Positions 1 to 6,412 of a stretch of 12,804 nucleotides of DNA are shown here, in pieces; the first letter of the stretch is position 1, and every line of letters begins with the position of its first letter. The notes under the pieces were generated by a model that saw only the letters and a program-made list of their open reading frames with translations, was not told where the DNA came from and did not search any database. Origin of the DNA: CAYLOC01 sp964385195 (lineage in GTDB: Bacteria > Actinomycetota > Actinomycetes > Propionibacteriales > Nocardioidaceae); the NCBI GenBank assembly GCA_964385195.1, contig CAYLOC010000084.1, forward strand, positions 1-12,804, written 5' to 3'. Position numbers and translations under genes: made by a program.

Positions 1-57
1 TCGCAGCACGCCACATCCCTTTTCCACCGCCGGGTTTCGCGGCTTGTGTGCAGGGCA

Positions 58-63
58 TAGACT
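58..63 (+). promoter_or_regulatory. Possible -10 box for the DUF3040 gene
   Basis: TAGACT fits the actinobacterial -10 pattern TANNNT and lies 37 nt before the ATG at 101. No good -35 hexamer sits 16-18 bp upstream (the best is TTTCGC at 35-40). An alternative is TAAAGA at 69-74 with TTGTGT at 44-49, but that spacing is 19 bp. The call is weak and rests on pattern matching only. Confidence 0.25.
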
Positions 64-100
64 GGGGGTAAAGACGTTCCCTCGTCAGGTGGAGGACACG

Positions 101-508
101 ATGCCGCTCTCGGAAGAGGAGCAGCGTCTGCTTGCGCAGATGGAACAAGCGCTCGCGGCTGAGGACCCGAAGTTCGTCTCCGTGATCAGAGGAGCCACCT
201 CCCGGGCCCGCCACAAGCGCCTGGCGATCCTCTCTGCCGTGGGATTCTTCGTCGGCATCGCCGTTCTGATGACCGGTGCAGTCGTCACCATGACCGTCGT
301 CAGCGTGGCCGGGTTCGTCATCATGCTCGGCTGCGGCTACCTCGCTATCACCCAATGGCGCCGGATGGGCGATCCGGACGTCCCCGAGAACTCCAAGGGA
401 TCAGGCAAGGGCAACCCCGGCAAGAACTCCGGCCCTCGCGCCGCCCGTCCGCACGGATTCATGAACCGGATGGAGGATCGCTGGCATCGCCGACACGGCG
501 AGATGTGA
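101..508 (+). CDS. DUF3040 family membrane protein
   Basis: A 135-aa small membrane protein of the actinobacterial DUF3040 family, whose function is unknown. Residues 2-25 carry the family hallmark: an acidic, Glu/Gln-rich helix beginning PLSEEEQRLL and ending AEDPKF. Two hydrophobic segments follow, at about 41-60 and 63-84, then a Gly/Lys/Pro-rich, probably cytoplasmic, basic tail ending MEDRWHRRHGEM. The start at 101 is chosen because AGGTGGAGG (88-96) precedes it at normal distance and the family motif begins right after Met. An upstream in-frame ATG at 44 would add 19 residues of unrelated sequence. The gene is convergent with the transglutaminase operon. DUF3040 genes are often found beside the MoxR/DUF58/transglutaminase genes and mraZ in actinobacteria (recalled synteny). 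The family call is confident; no role can be assigned. Confidence 0.9.
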   Translation: MPLSEEEQRLLAQMEQALAAEDPKFVSVIRGATSRARHKRLAILSAVGFFVGIAVLMTGAVVTMTVVSVAGFVIMLGCGYLAITQWRRMGDPDVPENSKGSGKGNPGKNSGPRAARPHGFMNRMEDRWHRRHGEM

Positions 509-617
509 CCGGCGGACTCCAGACCCTTCCAGCGTAAATACCCCACTCCCACTGAATCGCACGCGCAGCACTCGGCCTTCGCTGCTGATGCCCGGGCCGA
601 CGCCGATGATGTTGCCC

Positions 618-683
618 GCCAGTAACTGGTCATAAGCGGCGGCCAAAAGGTGTTTGGGATGTCGTCTGTGACCAGTTACTGGC
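618..683. repeat. Perfect 15-bp inverted repeat in the convergent gap; possible terminator or operator pair
   Basis: The left arm GCCAGTAACTGGTCA (618-632) and right arm TGACCAGTTACTGGC (669-683) are exact reverse complements, separated by 36 nt. Each arm contains an 11-bp near-perfect palindrome, CCAGTAACTGG at 619-629 and CCAGTTACTGG at 672-682, with centres 53 bp apart. A degenerate third copy, CCAGTAGCGGG at 683-693, matches 9 of 11. The right arm contains the tgpA stop codon (676-678, read on the - strand). In RNA the arms could form a stem ending both convergent transcripts, although there is no U-tract and the loop is long. As DNA, the paired palindromes about five helical turns apart resemble a two-site operator. 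The sequence does not decide between these. The rest of the gap (509-617) shows nothing recognisable. Confidence 0.6.
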
Positions 684-2994
684 CAGTAGCGGGGCGCGGG
701 CCATGACGGAACCGGATCCGACGTACGTCGGGCAGCAACGACGTCGGCCACAGCCACGCACGAACACGGCGGGAACGCGGAACCCCGCGGGCGATGGCAT
801 CGAGAACCGTTTGCGCATCCGAGCCCGGTGTCGCCTCCGCCGCTGCGGTGCGTGCGTACCGGGCGCGCTCCACCGTCAGCGCCAGCCGGTCCAGTGCCTC
901 GGTCGCGTCCGGGTCCCCGTCCAGCAGCGGCTCGACGAACCGGGCCCGCGCCCGTGGGGTGAGTGACCCGGTCCAGGCGAGTCCGAGGTCCCGGATACGA
1001 TCCCGCAGCTCGACCCATGCCGCCTCGGCGGCCCGCGCCGAGTCTCCGGTGGTCCGCAACCGCGATCGGCCGATGCTCTGCCGGACCAGGCCCGGCAACA
1101 CGATCACCAGCGGAACCAGGAGCAGGAGCAGCCACCAGGGGGAGGGCAGCCCCGGGCCGTCGGACGGTGTTGCACCGGTGGTCGGCGGAGGCTGAAGCTT
1201 TCCGAGGTCCGGTTGGGTTTGCTGTCGCTGTGCGTGCTGCGGCAACGGCTGGATCGGATCCTTGACGGCGGTGCCCTGGTCCTGGTGCTTCTGCTTGGCG
1301 TACGGCGGCACCACCGCGCCGTTGCCCGGCGTCGGCTCGAAGCGCACCCAGCCGACCCCGGAGAAGTACAGCTCCGGCCACGAGTGCGCGTTGTGTGAGG
1401 TGAACGTGTAAGTGTCTCCGGAGTGCTTGGCCGGGGACAGGAACCCCACCACTACCCGTGCCGGGATCCCCAGCGTCCGCGCCATCATCGCGTACGTCGC
1501 AGCGAACTGCTGGCAGTAACCCCGCCGTTGGTCGAGGAACGCCGACATCGCCTGGTAGCCGTCGTCGTAGTTGACGTTGAGGCTGTAGGTGAAGTTGCCG
1601 CCGCTGCGCAGCCAGTCCTGCAGCCGGACCGCCGCCGCGAAGTCCGACGTCGCACCCGCGGTCACCCGCTGCGCCGTGTTCTTGACGACATCAGGGACGC
1701 CGTCGGGGACCCGGGCGTACTGCTGCTCGATGCGGCCGGGTGGCGGGAGGGCGTCGGCCAGCTGGGCCCGTGTCGGTTTCGGCTCCTGGTACTGGACCTC
1801 GTAGGACTGGACCGCCTGCTCCGCGCCCTCCTGGAGGGCCACGACCGTCTGGTCCCGCGGGACATAGCCCCACCAGTTGGTGGCGTCGCCGCCGGAGGTG
1901 CGCACCCGAGCGCGGCTGAGGCCGTCCGGAACCGGCAACCAGCCGCTGTCGGCGGGGAAAGCTGTTCCGAGCCGGAGGTCCATCTGCGCCGCCGAGCGGC
2001 GGACCCGCGGAGACAGGCCGGACGGCGGCGGGATGGACCGAGCGATCGACACCGTCGACTTCAGGTTCACCCCGCTGTTACGCCATCCCCGCTCGGTCGG
2101 CTTGTCGAGGACCGCCAGGCGCAGGTAGCGCGGGGTCCCCGCGCTAGTCCTGACCGTGACCAGGTCGAGGGGGTCCTTACGGTGGAGGGCGTGCGCCATG
2201 CTCACCATCGGGTTGCGGAAGCTCAACCCGCCACCACCGCGGTGGGTCAGGTCGTACAGCACCCCGTCGCCGAGACTGGGGATCAGCGCCGGCAGGATGA
2301 CCGCTGCCGCGAGCGCCGTCACCGACACCCGCCGTGCGGTCGAGGACAGGCCGGCGGTGTCCATTGCGGCCTCGGACCCGGCAGTGCGCGTTCCCCTGGT
2401 CACGACCCGACCCCAGTGGGTCAACCGTGACCGCTCGCGATACAACAACAGCAACACGTAGGCGGCCGCCCCCGGGAGGAAGCCCAGGAACGGGACCCCG
2501 TCGAGGATCGCGACCGGCACCGTGTACAACGCCAGCAGCGGGAGCCCGGCCAGCGGCGCGCGGTCGAGGCCGGCGGCCACAAAGTCCACCAGGATCGCGA
2601 TCGCGACGACGAACGCAGCGATGATCAACGTCAACCCGACGTTCTTCGGAGCCGGAGCGGGGTACTGCTGCGCGGCGTCCATCCCGCTGCGCAGGTAGTC
2701 CTGGACCCGTTGGGCCGAGCCACCGGTGGGGAGGACGCCATACTTCGTGTGGCCCCCGTAGGCGATCAGGACCAGCCAGGCGAACAGCGTCACCTGGCAG
2801 AGCAACACCAGGCCCGACGGGATCCGGAGCGTGCGCAGTGCGGCCCCGACGGCGATGAGGACGGCGCTGAGCAGACCGCCGACCAGCAAGTAGCTCTTGT
2901 CGACCACCGTGCCGTACATGGCCAGGGACATCGCCAGCGTTGCGATCCACCCGAGTACGGCGAGGCGGTGGCGCTCGGCCGGCCCGGCCATCAT
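676..2994 (-). CDS. TgpA-like membrane transglutaminase with C-terminal DUF4129-like domain
   Basis: A 772-aa membrane protein with a transglutaminase-like (cysteine protease fold) domain outside the membrane; the substrate is unknown. Hydrophobic segments lie near residues 11-31, 34-56, 60-80, 118-140, 147-164, 169-187 and 221-242. A long extracytoplasmic region follows. The catalytic Cys is C494 in RRGYCQQFAATYAMMARTLG, and the catalytic His is H537 in SHNAHSWPELYF. The third triad position falls on Glu553 (RFEPTPG), where the Pseudomonas TgpA enzyme has Asp. A Pro/Gln-rich linker leads to a last span (620-637) and a cytoplasmic tail of about 135 aa like DUF4129. The ATG at 2994 is chosen because it overlaps the DUF58 stop as ATGA, implying translational coupling; its own Shine-Dalgarno is weak. 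An ATG at 3069 would extend the protein 25 aa into DUF58. This is the last gene of the moxR-DUF58-tgpA operon. Confidence 0.88.
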   Translation of the reverse strand: MMAGPAERHRLAVLGWIATLAMSLAMYGTVVDKSYLLVGGLLSAVLIAVGAALRTLRIPSGLVLLCQVTLFAWLVLIAYGGHTKYGVLPTGGSAQRVQDYLRSGMDAAQQYPAPAPKNVGLTLIIAAFVVAIAILVDFVAAGLDRAPLAGLPLLALYTVPVAILDGVPFLGFLPGAAAYVLLLLYRERSRLTHWGRVVTRGTRTAGSEAAMDTAGLSSTARRVSVTALAAAVILPALIPSLGDGVLYDLTHRGGGGLSFRNPMVSMAHALHRKDPLDLVTVRTSAGTPRYLRLAVLDKPTERGWRNSGVNLKSTVSIARSIPPPSGLSPRVRRSAAQMDLRLGTAFPADSGWLPVPDGLSRARVRTSGGDATNWWGYVPRDQTVVALQEGAEQAVQSYEVQYQEPKPTRAQLADALPPPGRIEQQYARVPDGVPDVVKNTAQRVTAGATSDFAAAVRLQDWLRSGGNFTYSLNVNYDDGYQAMSAFLDQRRGYCQQFAATYAMMARTLGIPARVVVGFLSPAKHSGDTYTFTSHNAHSWPELYFSGVGWVRFEPTPGNGAVVPPYAKQKHQDQGTAVKDPIQPLPQHAQRQQTQPDLGKLQPPPTTGATPSDGPGLPSPWWLLLLLVPLVIVLPGLVRQSIGRSRLRTTGDSARAAEAAWVELRDRIRDLGLAWTGSLTPRARARFVEPLLDGDPDATEALDRLALTVERARYARTAAAEATPGSDAQTVLDAIARGVPRSRRVRAWLWPTSLLPDVRRIRFRHGPRPATGQ

Positions 2995-4292
2995 CGAACA
3001 CCCGCAGCCGACACCGGACGCAGCACGGTGCCGCTGCGGTGCCGGCTGCCCCGTGACAGGTCGTCCCACAACCCCGCGAGCCGGTCGTCTGGTCGGGCCA
3101 CCACGACGGACCAGCCGTGCTGGCGCAACAACAACGCCTGTTCGGTCGCCGGAGGGAACCTCCCCGAGCCAGCAGCGTCGGTCGACCAGGCCGCGGTGTC
3201 GAGCAACACCGCGAGCGGCACCGTGGCCCCGCGCCGCAGCGTGGTCAGCGCGGCCACTTCAGCAGCCGTGACCGCTCCCAGGACCGCAATCAGCAACCCG
3301 GGGGAGTCGTGGTCGGCACCGGCCGGTTCGAAGTCGGTGCGGTTGCTGGCCTGCACCACCGCGAGCGACTCCAACATCGCTTGGGTGTCGGCAGGGCCGC
3401 TCAGCCCCCGGTCGTGCCAGCGCTCCGTCTCGGCGCTCCGGGTGCCGTTGAGCAGGCGTACGGCGAACCCGTTCTCGGAGAGGTGCGTCAGCAAGGACGC
3501 GGCAGCGCTGACGGCGTACTCGAACGACGACCCGGCCCCGGTACCCCGGTGGCCGACCGCGCGAGTGTCCAGCAGCACGCTGGCCCGGTTCTGATGCGGC
3601 TGCTCCTCCCGGCGCACCATCAGCTCATCCACCTTGGCACTGGACCGCCAGTGGATGCGCCGCAAGTCATCACCCAGCCGGTACTCCCGGATGGTCACGT
3701 CCTCGGTTCCCGCGGCCGCGAACGCCCGTGGGCGGCTCTCCCCGCGCCCGGACCAGTCCCCGGACAGCGTGGTGCGGGGGAGCGGGTGGATGACCGGGGT
3801 GACGATGAGCGGGGTCTGGTGCGTGAAGGACCGGCTGACCTGGACCAGCCCGAACGGGTCGCGGAGTCGCACCGTCAAGGGGCCGATGAGGTACCGGCCA
3901 CGGAACTCCGGTCGGATCGTGTACATCATCTGCCGGTGCCACTTGGGGCGGAGCTGGTCGACGACGAACCGCGGCCGGCCGCCGAGTGCGTAGGGGATCT
4001 GGTCCTCCAGCAGCATCAGGCCGGTCGGCGTACGCCCGGGGTTCTCCAGACTCAGGGTGACCGTGGCCTCCTGTCCCGCCTGGAGGCGGGCGGGCCCGAT
4101 GTCCCGGGTGGAGGAGATCCGGTACCGCGACCGGGTGACCAGGAACGCGCTCACCAGCGCCAGGGCAACCAGCAGCACCGCGACCCGGACCAGGTCGTTC
4201 TGGCCGAGGGCCCAGGCGCAGATCCCGGTCGTCACCCCTGCAGCGAGGAATGCCCGGCCACGGGTGGTCAGACTCGAGAAGGCCCTTCGCAT
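2991..4292 (-). CDS. DUF58 domain protein (membrane-anchored, VWA-like)
   Basis: A 433-aa protein of the DUF58 family, of unresolved biochemical function; members usually sit beside MoxR ATPases. Two hydrophobic segments at about 14-30 and 35-52 anchor the N terminus. A beta-rich region (about 55-170) with LENPGRTPTG and DPFGLV follows. The DUF58 signature REYRLGDDLRRIHWRSSAK spans residues 202-220. The remainder (from about 235, SVLLDTRAVG) resembles a von Willebrand A-like fold, with the beta strand followed by Asp as expected. The start at 4292 has GGTGAGG just upstream, overlapping the moxR stop codon, and a 10-nt gap from moxR. The 3' end overlaps tgpA by 4 nt. The inferred role is an adaptor or substrate partner for the MoxR ATPase; that is family context, not shown by this sequence. 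Confidence 0.9.
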   Translation of the reverse strand: MRRAFSSLTTRGRAFLAAGVTTGICAWALGQNDLVRVAVLLVALALVSAFLVTRSRYRISSTRDIGPARLQAGQEATVTLSLENPGRTPTGLMLLEDQIPYALGGRPRFVVDQLRPKWHRQMMYTIRPEFRGRYLIGPLTVRLRDPFGLVQVSRSFTHQTPLIVTPVIHPLPRTTLSGDWSGRGESRPRAFAAAGTEDVTIREYRLGDDLRRIHWRSSAKVDELMVRREEQPHQNRASVLLDTRAVGHRGTGAGSSFEYAVSAAASLLTHLSENGFAVRLLNGTRSAETERWHDRGLSGPADTQAMLESLAVVQASNRTDFEPAGADHDSPGLLIAVLGAVTAAEVAALTTLRRGATVPLAVLLDTAAWSTDAAGSGRFPPATEQALLLRQHGWSVVVARPDDRLAGLWDDLSRGSRHRSGTVLRPVSAAGVR

Positions 4293-4302
4293 CGGCCGGA
4301 CC

Positions 4303-5274
4303 TCACCCGGCGCGACCCACGGTTTGTGCCTCGCCCGGCACCGGGAGCCGCCGGATGAAGTCCCGTATCAGCTGGTCCGGCGTCCGGCCGCCCATCTGGG
4401 CCTCCATGCTGGGCAGCAGCCGATGGGCCAGCACCGAGACCGCGAGCGCCTGGATGTCGTCGGGGATCACGTAGTCCCGCGCGGAGAGTGCCGCATGCGC
4501 CTTCGCCGCCCGCAGCAGCTGCAGTGTGGCACGGGGCGAGGCGCCCAGCCGAAGCTCAGGGGAGTTCCGGGTCTCGGCGGCGATATCAATCGCGTACTGC
4601 TGTACTGGCGCCGAGACGTGGACGGAGCGTACGACCTCGATCAGCTTGTCGATCTCTGCGCCGTCGGTGACCGGCTCGAGGCTGTCCAACGGGTCGTGCG
4701 TTCCGTGGGAGTTCAGCATCTCCATCTCTGCGTTCGCGACCGGGTAGCCCATGGACAGCCGCGCCATGAACCGGTCCCGTTGGGCCTCCGGCAGTGGGTA
4801 GGTGCCTTCCATCTCGATCGGGTTCTGGGTGGCGATCACGATGAACGGCGCGCCTAGCTCATACGTCCGGCCGTCGACGGTGACCTGCCGCTCCTCCATG
4901 CACTCCAGCAGCGCGGACTGCGTCTTCGGGGAGGCCCGGTTGATCTCGTCGCCCACCACCACATTGGCGAAGACCCCGCCCGGTCGGAACTCGAAGTCGC
5001 GGATCTCGCGGTTGTAGACCGAGACACCGGTGACGTCGGAGGGCAGCAGATCGGGGGTGAACTGGATCCGCTTCACGGTGCAGTCGATCGACCGGGCCAG
5101 CGCTTTGGCCAGCATCGTCTTGCCGACACCCGGGACATCCTCGATCAACAGGTGCCCTTGCGCGAGCAGGACCGTCAGCGCTGTCGACACCGCCTCGGGC
5201 TTGCCCTGGATGACGTGCTCCATGTTCTCCCGGACCCGGCCAGACACCGCGGCGAGCGTGTCAAAACTGCCCAT
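4303..5274 (-). CDS. MoxR-family AAA+ ATPase
   Basis: A 323-aa cytoplasmic AAA+ ATPase of the MoxR/RavA group, thought to act as a chaperone maturing partner protein complexes. Visible motifs in order are: Walker A EDVPGVGKT (45-53), Walker B VVVGDEINR (105-113), sensor 1 ATQNP (148-152), a likely arginine finger in EAQRDRF (163-169), and sensor 2 in GASPRAT (244-250). The C-terminal lid helices include the stretch ARDYVIPDDIQALAVSVLAH. Length is normal for the family. The ATG at 5274 has GAGGGG (5285-5280 on the - strand) 5 nt upstream. It is the first gene of the - strand operon with DUF58 and tgpA, and is divergent from mraZ. Nothing looks truncated or altered. The gene is often annotated simply as moxR, but the methanol dehydrogenase role of the namesake does not apply here. 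Confidence 0.95.
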   Translation of the reverse strand: MGSFDTLAAVSGRVRENMEHVIQGKPEAVSTALTVLLAQGHLLIEDVPGVGKTMLAKALARSIDCTVKRIQFTPDLLPSDVTGVSVYNREIRDFEFRPGGVFANVVVGDEINRASPKTQSALLECMEERQVTVDGRTYELGAPFIVIATQNPIEMEGTYPLPEAQRDRFMARLSMGYPVANAEMEMLNSHGTHDPLDSLEPVTDGAEIDKLIEVVRSVHVSAPVQQYAIDIAAETRNSPELRLGASPRATLQLLRAAKAHAALSARDYVIPDDIQALAVSVLAHRLLPSMEAQMGGRTPDQLIRDFIRRLPVPGEAQTVGRAG

Positions 5275-5565
5275 CTCGTCCCCTCATCCGCTCTCGTTGC
5301 CGGCCCATGATGCGAGCCTTCCCGATCGTGGCAGGACGACGGAGCGCGGCGGTGACACTCCGATAACGATCCGGTGACGTCTGGGTCTCCACATTGCTCA
5401 GCTCCGCGATCGTCCCTGCGTGCACGTCAGGAACCAGCCTACGTCGTCGCCGGGCAGGGGCGTCCTGCGGATGACGGAACCGGTTCTCCGGCCACCGGGT
5501 CGCGTGCGGCGCTCGGGTCTGGCGAGGATCTGTGCCGGATTCGTACCGACGCGACGGCGTGGTGG
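5275..5565. other. Divergent intergenic region between moxR and mraZ
   Basis: This 291-bp stretch, with the mraZ control region beside it, separates the two divergent operons and must contain the moxR promoter. Read on the - strand I found only the ribosome binding site of moxR. No hexamer pair with good -35/-10 spacing stood out, and the best AT-rich spot is CGTTATCG at about 5362-5369. CGATCG occurs twice (about 5323 and 5407), too simple to interpret. ORFs through this stretch have no recognisable protein features and are not called. Confidence 0.5.
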
Positions 5566-5594
5566 TTGGCAGGTGGGGGGAAGTGGAGTAAAGT
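5566..5594 (+). promoter_or_regulatory. Sigma-A-type promoter of mraZ / dcw operon
   Basis: The -35 TTGGCA (5566-5571) matches 5 of 6 bases of TTGACA. A 17-bp spacer leads to the -10 TAAAGT (5589-5594), which fits TANNNT. Transcription would begin near 5601, giving an mRNA leader of about 36 nt with AGGTGG (5624-5629) placed 7 nt before the mraZ GTG. The spacer and -10 lie inside the GTGG repeat array, as expected for repression by MraZ. Hexamers and spacing are read directly; activity is inferred. Confidence 0.7.
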
Positions 5595-5610
5595 GGTGCG
5601 AGATGGAGGA
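5571..5610 (+). promoter_or_regulatory. MraZ operator: four 10-bp tandem repeats
   Basis: Four consecutive 10-mers share the pattern A[AG][AG]TGG: AGGTGGGGGG (5571), AAGTGGAGTA (5581), AAGTGGTGCG (5591) and AGATGGAGGA (5601). The core GTGG/GTGG/GTGG/ATGG therefore repeats at exactly 10 bp, one helical turn. MraZ proteins of several bacteria are known to bind arrays of short TGG-containing repeats spaced about one turn apart just before mraZ. Here the array overlaps the promoter spacer and -10, which suits negative autoregulation of the dcw operon. A further GTGG at 5562 lies 11 bp upstream and may be a fifth, weaker unit. Confidence 0.75.
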
Positions 5611-5636
5611 ACAAGGGAAGGTCAGGTGGTGCGGCG

Positions 5637-6077
5637 GTGTTCCTCGGCACCCACACCCCGCGGCTGGACGACAAGGGCCGCATCTTCCTTCCCGCCAGGT
5701 TCCGGGACGAGCTGGCCGACGGTCTGGTCGTCACCCGTGGACAGGAGCGCTGTCTCTACGTCTGGCCACAGGCGGAGTTCCTGCGCTTCACCGAGGAGCA
5801 GATGAGCAACGCCCCGATGCGCAACAAGAAGACGCGGGGGTTCTTGCGGATGCTGGCCGCCGGTGCCTCCCAGGAGACACCGGATCGGCAGGGCCGGGTC
5901 ACGTTGCCGGCGGACCTGCGCGCGTACGCCGGCCTCCGACGCGATTGCGCAGTGATCGGGGCGTTCAACCGGGTCGAGATCTGGGACTCCGTCGCGTGGC
6001 AGGAGTACCAGGGGACCGAGGAACAGGAGTTCGCGGACTGGTCGGAGGAGGTGCTGTCCGGCACGAGTGAGGAGTAA
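5637..6077 (+). CDS. mraZ: Transcriptional regulator MraZ
   Basis: A 146-aa DNA-binding regulator and usual first gene of the dcw cluster; it autoregulates by binding repeats upstream of its own gene. It contains two tandem SpoVT/AbrB-like half-domains, each with the expected D-x-x-G-R core: DDKGR at 11-15 followed by IFLPARFRDEL, and DRQGR at 83-87 followed by VTLPADLRAYAGL. The N terminus MFLGTHTPRLDDKGR is the canonical MraZ start, so the GTG at 5637 is secure; AGGTGG lies 7 nt upstream. Length is normal. The C terminus is acidic (EEQEFADWSEEVLSGTSEE). The family forms ring-shaped oligomers, consistent with an operator of several in-phase repeats. The next gene begins 166 nt downstream. 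Confidence 0.97.
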   Translation: MFLGTHTPRLDDKGRIFLPARFRDELADGLVVTRGQERCLYVWPQAEFLRFTEEQMSNAPMRNKKTRGFLRMLAAGASQETPDRQGRVTLPADLRAYAGLRRDCAVIGAFNRVEIWDSVAWQEYQGTEEQEFADWSEEVLSGTSEE

Positions 6078-6190
6078 CTGCGCACCATTCACAAAACGAT
6101 GGGCGTCGTACGTCGAGGTCTCGGCCGCTCTACCCTCTGGCGCAACTTCCCCGGTGCCAGATGGTGGCCATCGGCAAGGAGCGGGCGGGG

Positions 6191-6219
6191 ACCTGGCCGT
6201 ACGAAGCACCGGCCAGAGG
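6191..6219 (+). ncRNA. Leader hairpin, candidate mraW RNA motif
   Basis: CTGGCCG (6193-6199) pairs perfectly with CGGCCAG (6210-6216), a 7-bp, mostly G-C stem closing a 10-nt loop TACGAAGCAC (6200-6209). C6192 and G6218 could add a pair if A6217 bulges. It sits 27 nt before the ATG of the small ORF and about 200 nt before rsmH. A conserved actinobacterial RNA, the mraW motif, is described as a single hairpin with a highly conserved terminal loop at the 5' end of mraW genes. Position and shape agree, but I am recalling that description and cannot align to its consensus here. A possible -10, TACCCT at 6131-6136, could start a separate leader transcript, though no good -35 is present. Confidence 0.5.
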
Positions 6220-6243
6220 CATTGCGCGTGGGAAGGGTCGAAC

Positions 6244-6405
6244 ATGGTGGGCTGGCGGACTGCAGAGGAGGCGACACCGCCTCCGCGCCGGGTCCGGCGG
6301 ATCCGGGACGACGTCCGGGACGGCGCCCTCGTCGCGGCGGTCACGGCGCTGGCGTCGGTCTGCCTCGTGGTGGTCCTGACGCTGTTGATGAAGCTGGCCG
6401 GCTGA
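6244..6405 (+). CDS. Small single-span membrane protein between mraZ and rsmH
   Basis: A predicted 53-aa protein that I do not recognise as a named family. The N-terminal half is polar and Arg/Pro-rich (PPPRRVRRIRDDVRDG), and residues 28-48 form one hydrophobic segment ending LLMKLAG, so the N terminus should face the cytoplasm. GGAAGGG (6231-6237) lies 6 nt before the ATG. Only 4 of the 52 codons after ATG end in A or T, as in neighbouring genes. The same frame upstream of 6244 has many A/T-ending codons, so the longer in-frame start at 6067 inside mraZ is rejected. The stop is 7 nt before rsmH, which lacks a clear Shine-Dalgarno, so rsmH translation may be coupled to it. A role beside FtsL or other divisome membrane proteins is possible but unproven. 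Confidence 0.7.
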   Translation: MVGWRTAEEATPPPRRVRRIRDDVRDGALVAAVTALASVCLVVVLTLLMKLAG

Positions 6406-6412
6406 GTCCCTC

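Noticed and set aside
401..1381. - strand ORF of 326 codons spanning the tgpA 3' end, the inverted repeat and the DUF3040 3' end
   Set aside because: It is out of frame with tgpA, has Arg/Gly/Ala-rich low complexity, and is a shadow.
1423..4358. Several long + strand ORFs (1423-2430, 2710-3594, 3117-4358) opposite tgpA and DUF58
   Set aside because: Their translations are Arg/Gly/Pro-rich without domains, while the - strand frames carry transglutaminase and DUF58 motifs.
5261..6070. ORFs 5261-5734 (-) and 5420-6070 (+) across the mraZ promoter
   Set aside because: They cross the promoter and operator and run out of frame with mraZ, and the products show no recognisable features.
6067..6243. 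Upstream extension of the small ORF to ATG 6067
   Set aside because: Codon third positions upstream of 6244 are frequently A or T, unlike the rest. The segment overlaps the mraZ end and the hairpin, and a Shine-Dalgarno supports 6244.
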